Shown: positions 60,968 through 64,000 of the stretch, one piece after another
Position numbering within the stretch: position 1 is the stretch's first letter
Layout: the number at the start of each line of letters is the position of its first letter
Assembly (NCBI GenBank): GCA_947579665.1
Contig: OX388344.1
Location: 14,006,346 to 14,070,345 of the forward strand
Origin: Sympetrum striolatum
Lineage: Eukaryota; Arthropoda; Insecta; Odonata; Libellulidae
Direction: 5' to 3'
DNA length: 64,000 bases
Notes under the pieces: model-generated
Databases searched by the model: none
Seen by the model: the letters and a program-made list of their open reading frames with translations, nothing else
What the model was told of the DNA's origin: nothing
Translations under genes and position numbers: made by a program

Positions 60968-61012
60968 TACATTTTACTCGTAATAGATATATATATATAT
61001 ATATATATAGAG

Positions 61013-62090
61013 AGGATACAAACTCACAGCCTAAACGACAAGAGTGATTGAGCTAAAATTTTTACGGCGTATTGGCCATAGCGTGTAACCACCAGAAAAA
61101 TTGCGATTTTGATCCTCAGTGTCATGGGTTCAATTCCAGGGGGCTCCAAAGTCCCGATTTTTCCCGTTTAAATGCATTGCCGTGATTTTCGGGAATTTTT
61201 AAAAAATACTTCCCTTTAAGGTAGAGAATCAAAACTCATGGAGCCTATATATATGGTCATGATCTATCGAAAACATGAATGAGTTTCACGGAAAATAGCC
61301 TGGGTTCGATGCTAGGTCGAGGCAAAAATCGGCCGTTTAAAATGCATTGTGGCGATTTTTAAGATTTTTTTTGGACCCTTTCCCGATGGCAAGGAAACTT
61401 GAAACTCGGCATGAGGTTGAGGATCATACATATATTTCATAATCAAATTTTACATATTCGCTGATGGTCCTTGGTTCGATCCCAGAGGGCCATTTACATT
61501 CCTCTATGCATTTCTTATGGAGATAACAGTAAAACGTTTTAGGTACTTCCCGGCATGATATCGACTTCAAAATTTGTATGAAATAAGATGAAGACCTAAT
61601 AAGTCATACTGAGCATTCACAGCTACCAATATTTCCTGGTTCGACACCAGGCGTCTCTACAATCAGTAAATTATCCGATTTTTAAGAATTAATTTAAACC
61701 CCTTCACAATAATATTAAAACATGAAATTAGGCATATAGATAGAGAACATAGATACATTTCAAAAACGTGTTTTAAATTTCCTAGATCATCCTTGGTTCG
61801 AATCCAGAGATCCATTTACATTATTGAAAAGTAGGACGTCGTTTGAGGCAGTTGGAGCCAATATATCTGCTTGAATTTTTACACATAGTAAGAGATGGTG
61901 ATTTTCTCTTGTGCTGCATAGTAAGTTCACCATTAAGACCCAGGTTCGTTACCAGACGATTAAATTGCAGCGAATTTTAAGAATATATTCAATCCTTTTT
62001 TTTCTCTTTTGACGGCCTTCCCGATATGATGCCGACATGAAATTAGTGTTTTCGATCTGCTTGCAGTATGCAAGCTACATTTTACTCGTA
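61013..62090 (+). repeat. Box-B module 31, type I, complete
   Basis: Direct near-copy of module 18 in monomers B to F. The D motif has lost one G (CCTGGTTCGACACCAGG), which turns the flanks into a 5-pair stem with exactly 7 loop bases. The F motif is GGTTCGTTACC. Confidence 0.9.
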
Positions 62091-62150
62091 TAATAGATAT
62101 ATATGGATACATGAATGAATCCGGAGAAGCATCTATATATAATAGATATA

Positions 62151-63230
62151 GGGGATCAAAATTCTAACCATGTTCCAGAAGTGCCACTGCCTTGAAATTT
62201 TTACGACATATTGGCCATAACGTGCAACCTCCAGGAAAAAGCCGACATTGAACTTCGGTGTCATGGGTTCGATTCCAGAAGGCCCCAAAGTCGCGATTTT
62301 GTCCATAAGAATACATGGCGGGGATTTTCGAAAATTTTTTTGAGGCACTTCCCGGTAAAGGAGAGATTTGAAATTCAAGGGATCACTAGATGCCGTGCAT
62401 ATCTAAAGGAAAACATAAAGACATATACGAATATTATCCTTGGTTCGATGCTAGGTCGGGGCAAAAATCGGCCGTTTAAAATGCATTGTGGCGATTTTTA
62501 AGATTTTTTCTGGACCCTTTTCCAATGGCATAGAAACTTGAAATTCAGTATGAGGTTAGATACCATAAAAATATATCATAATCAAATTTTACGTATTTGC
62601 TGATGGTCCTTGGTTCGATCCCAGAGGGAAATTTAAATTCCTCAATGCATTTCTTACGGAGATTACGGAATCAAATTTTAGGTACTTCCCGGCACGATAT
62701 CGACTTCAAACTTTGCATAAAGAAAGATCAAGTACATACAAATCAAACAGTGCATTCACAGCTATCAATGTGTCCTGGGTTCGACACCAGGTGTCTCTGC
62801 AATCAGAAGTTGATCCGATTTTTAGGAATTATTTTGAAACCTTTGCCAATTATATAGAAACTTCAAATTCGGCATATAGATAGAGATCATAAATAACTTT
62901 CAGAAACATTTTTTAGATTTCCAAAATCGTCCTTGGTTCGAATCCAGAGAGCCATTTAAATTCGTAAAAATTAGAACGTTTTTTGAGACAGTTGTAGCCA
63001 ATATTTCACAATTGAATTTTCACACATAGTTAGAGATGGTGATGTTCTATTGTGCTGCATAGTAAGTTCACAGTAAAGACCCGGGTTCGATGCCAGACGA
63101 TGGAATTTCAGCGAATTCTAAGAAAAATTTCAATCCATTTTTTTTTTTTTGATGGCCGTCCCGATATGATGCCGACATGAAAATAGTGTTGACGATCTGC
63201 TTGCAGTATGCAAGCAACATTTAACTCATA
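62151..63230 (+). repeat. Box-B module 32, type I, alternative 5' end
   Basis: GGGGATC start although its upstream spacer has the GAATGAATCCGGAG form, so the 5' end type and spacer type are not strictly linked. All six motifs present. The terminus reads TAACTCATA, a slightly mutated end. Confidence 0.9.
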
Positions 63231-63297
63231 TATATATATGAATATCTATTATATATAGACGCTTCTCCGGATATACCTATATATATATACATTCATA

Positions 63298-64000
63298 GGG
63301 GATCAAAATTCTAACCATGTTCCACAAGTGCCACCGACTTGAAATTTTTACGACGTTATGGCCATGACGTGTAACCTCCAGGAAAAAGCTGACTTTGAAC
63401 CTAGGTGTCATGGGTTCGATTCCAGAAGGCCCCAAAGTCGCGATTTTCCCCATAAGATTACATGGCGGGGATTTTCGAAAAATTTTTTGAGGCACTTCCC
63501 GGAAGAGTTGAGAGTTGAAATTCAAGAGATCGTTAGATGCCATGTATATCTCAAGGAAACCTTAAAGACATCTACAAATATTATCCTTGGTTCGATGCTA
63601 GGCCAGGGCAAATATTCTCCCGTTTAATTTACATTGCGATTTTTAAGATTTTTTTAAATTACTTACAGATGACTTGGAAACTTGAAACTTGGCACGTGGA
63701 TATATATCATAAATATATTTTATAATAAAATTTTAGAACTCGCTGATGGTCCTTGGTTCGATCCCAGAGGGCCATTTACATCCTACAATGCATTTCTTAT
63801 GGAGATAACGGAAGCAAATTTTAGTTACTTCCTAGCAAGATGTTGACTTCAAACTTTGCATTTAATAAGATCAGGTCAAATAAAGTCATAACGTGTTTTT
63901 ACAGCTGCCAGTAGGTCCTGGGTTCGACACCAGGCGTCTCTACAATCAGTAATTGATTCAATTTTTAGGAACTATTTTGAACCCTTTCCCAATAATATAG
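63298..64000 (+). repeat. Box-B module 33, type I, cut by the window end
   Basis: Near-identical to module 10 from GGGGATC through monomers A, B, C and into D. The window ends within D, so completeness cannot be judged. Confidence 0.9.

Larger units (their letters stand above)
59906..60982 (+). repeat. Box-B module 30, type I, complete, reference copy
   Basis: Best copy for describing the unit. All six motifs keep the GGTTCGA core: 60,020 A, 60,196 B, 60,366 C, 60,532 D, 60,689 E, 60,837 F, spaced 176, 170, 166, 157 and 148 bases. Between motifs each monomer repeats the same block order: a GCGATTTTT-like tract with T-runs, a CTTCCCGG or CCTTTCCCGATGG block, a TTGAAATTCGGCATATAGA block and a GAGATCATAAAT block, all diverged but alignable. 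This shows that the module arose from one ancestral monomer of about 165 bases. It starts with the end of such a monomer (ACTTGAAAATTTTATGACATA) and finishes with the palindrome at 60,951-60,967. Confidence 0.92.

Noticed and set aside
28418..63725. About 70 frames of 60-170 codons in the module array, many sharing a GPSGIEPMT-like stretch
   Set aside because: The shared peptide is the translation of the A monomer around its box-B motif, and it appears in all orientations with its modules. No start, length or domain is conserved between modules.
27731..64000. CRISPR-like array because of regularly spaced short conserved motifs
   Set aside because: Inter-motif sequences are homologous to one another, the context is eukaryotic, and no cas-like genes are present.

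Overview
The window is non-coding, repeat-dense, AT-rich eukaryotic DNA. It looks like pericentromeric or other heterochromatin of an animal, possibly an arthropod, but nothing in it fixes the taxon. I find no convincing protein gene, no intact tRNA or rRNA gene, and no autonomous transposon. Nearly every open frame lies inside a repeat unit and follows from it.

Layout. (1) 1 to about 22,920 is a head-to-tail satellite with a 198 bp monomer, about 116 copies, very homogeneous. It has nested higher-order structure: 7- and 8-monomer blocks, and a multi-kb block repeated about 15.4 kb further on. It decays into diverged monomers by about 23,150. (2) About 23,150-25,205 is AT-rich low-copy sequence. 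It holds a fold-back element, a diverged direct duplication and a possible retroelement tail. (3) About 25,206-27,716 is a G-rich minisatellite of nested 17-23 bp TAGGG-starting subunits, so strand-biased that the + strand has almost no C outside a few fixed positions. (4) 27,731-64,000 is the unusual part: 33 complete or partial copies of a module of about 1.08-1.11 kb, in both orientations (10 switches). AT-microsatellite spacers separate them, many carrying a conserved CCGGAG element.

The module is the main result. Each full copy consists of six diverged tandem monomers of about 150-176 bp, and each monomer carries one copy of GGTTCGANNCC. That is the consensus of the RNA polymerase III internal box B, i.e. 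the tRNA T-arm. It is often flanked by short complementary arms, and T-runs usually follow downstream. All six boxes point the same way within a module, at nearly fixed spacing (176/170/166/157/148 bp in two type I modules measured). About 190 box-B-like motifs therefore lie in 36 kb, without a clear box A. Each module ends in a 17 bp palindrome followed by ACTCGTA and starts at a recognisable 5' end (AGGATAC or GGGGATC). It may therefore be a non-autonomous mobile element with central tandem repeats (Helentron-associated or pearl-like elements are the closest analogy), or a higher-order satellite evolving by inversion, duplication and exchange. Two module subfamilies, a nine-box chimera, truncated copies and near-palindromic pairs document the turnover.

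No gene cooperation can be described. The functional question is whether the box-B motifs bind TFIIIC, are transcribed, or are relics of a tRNA-derived ancestor.
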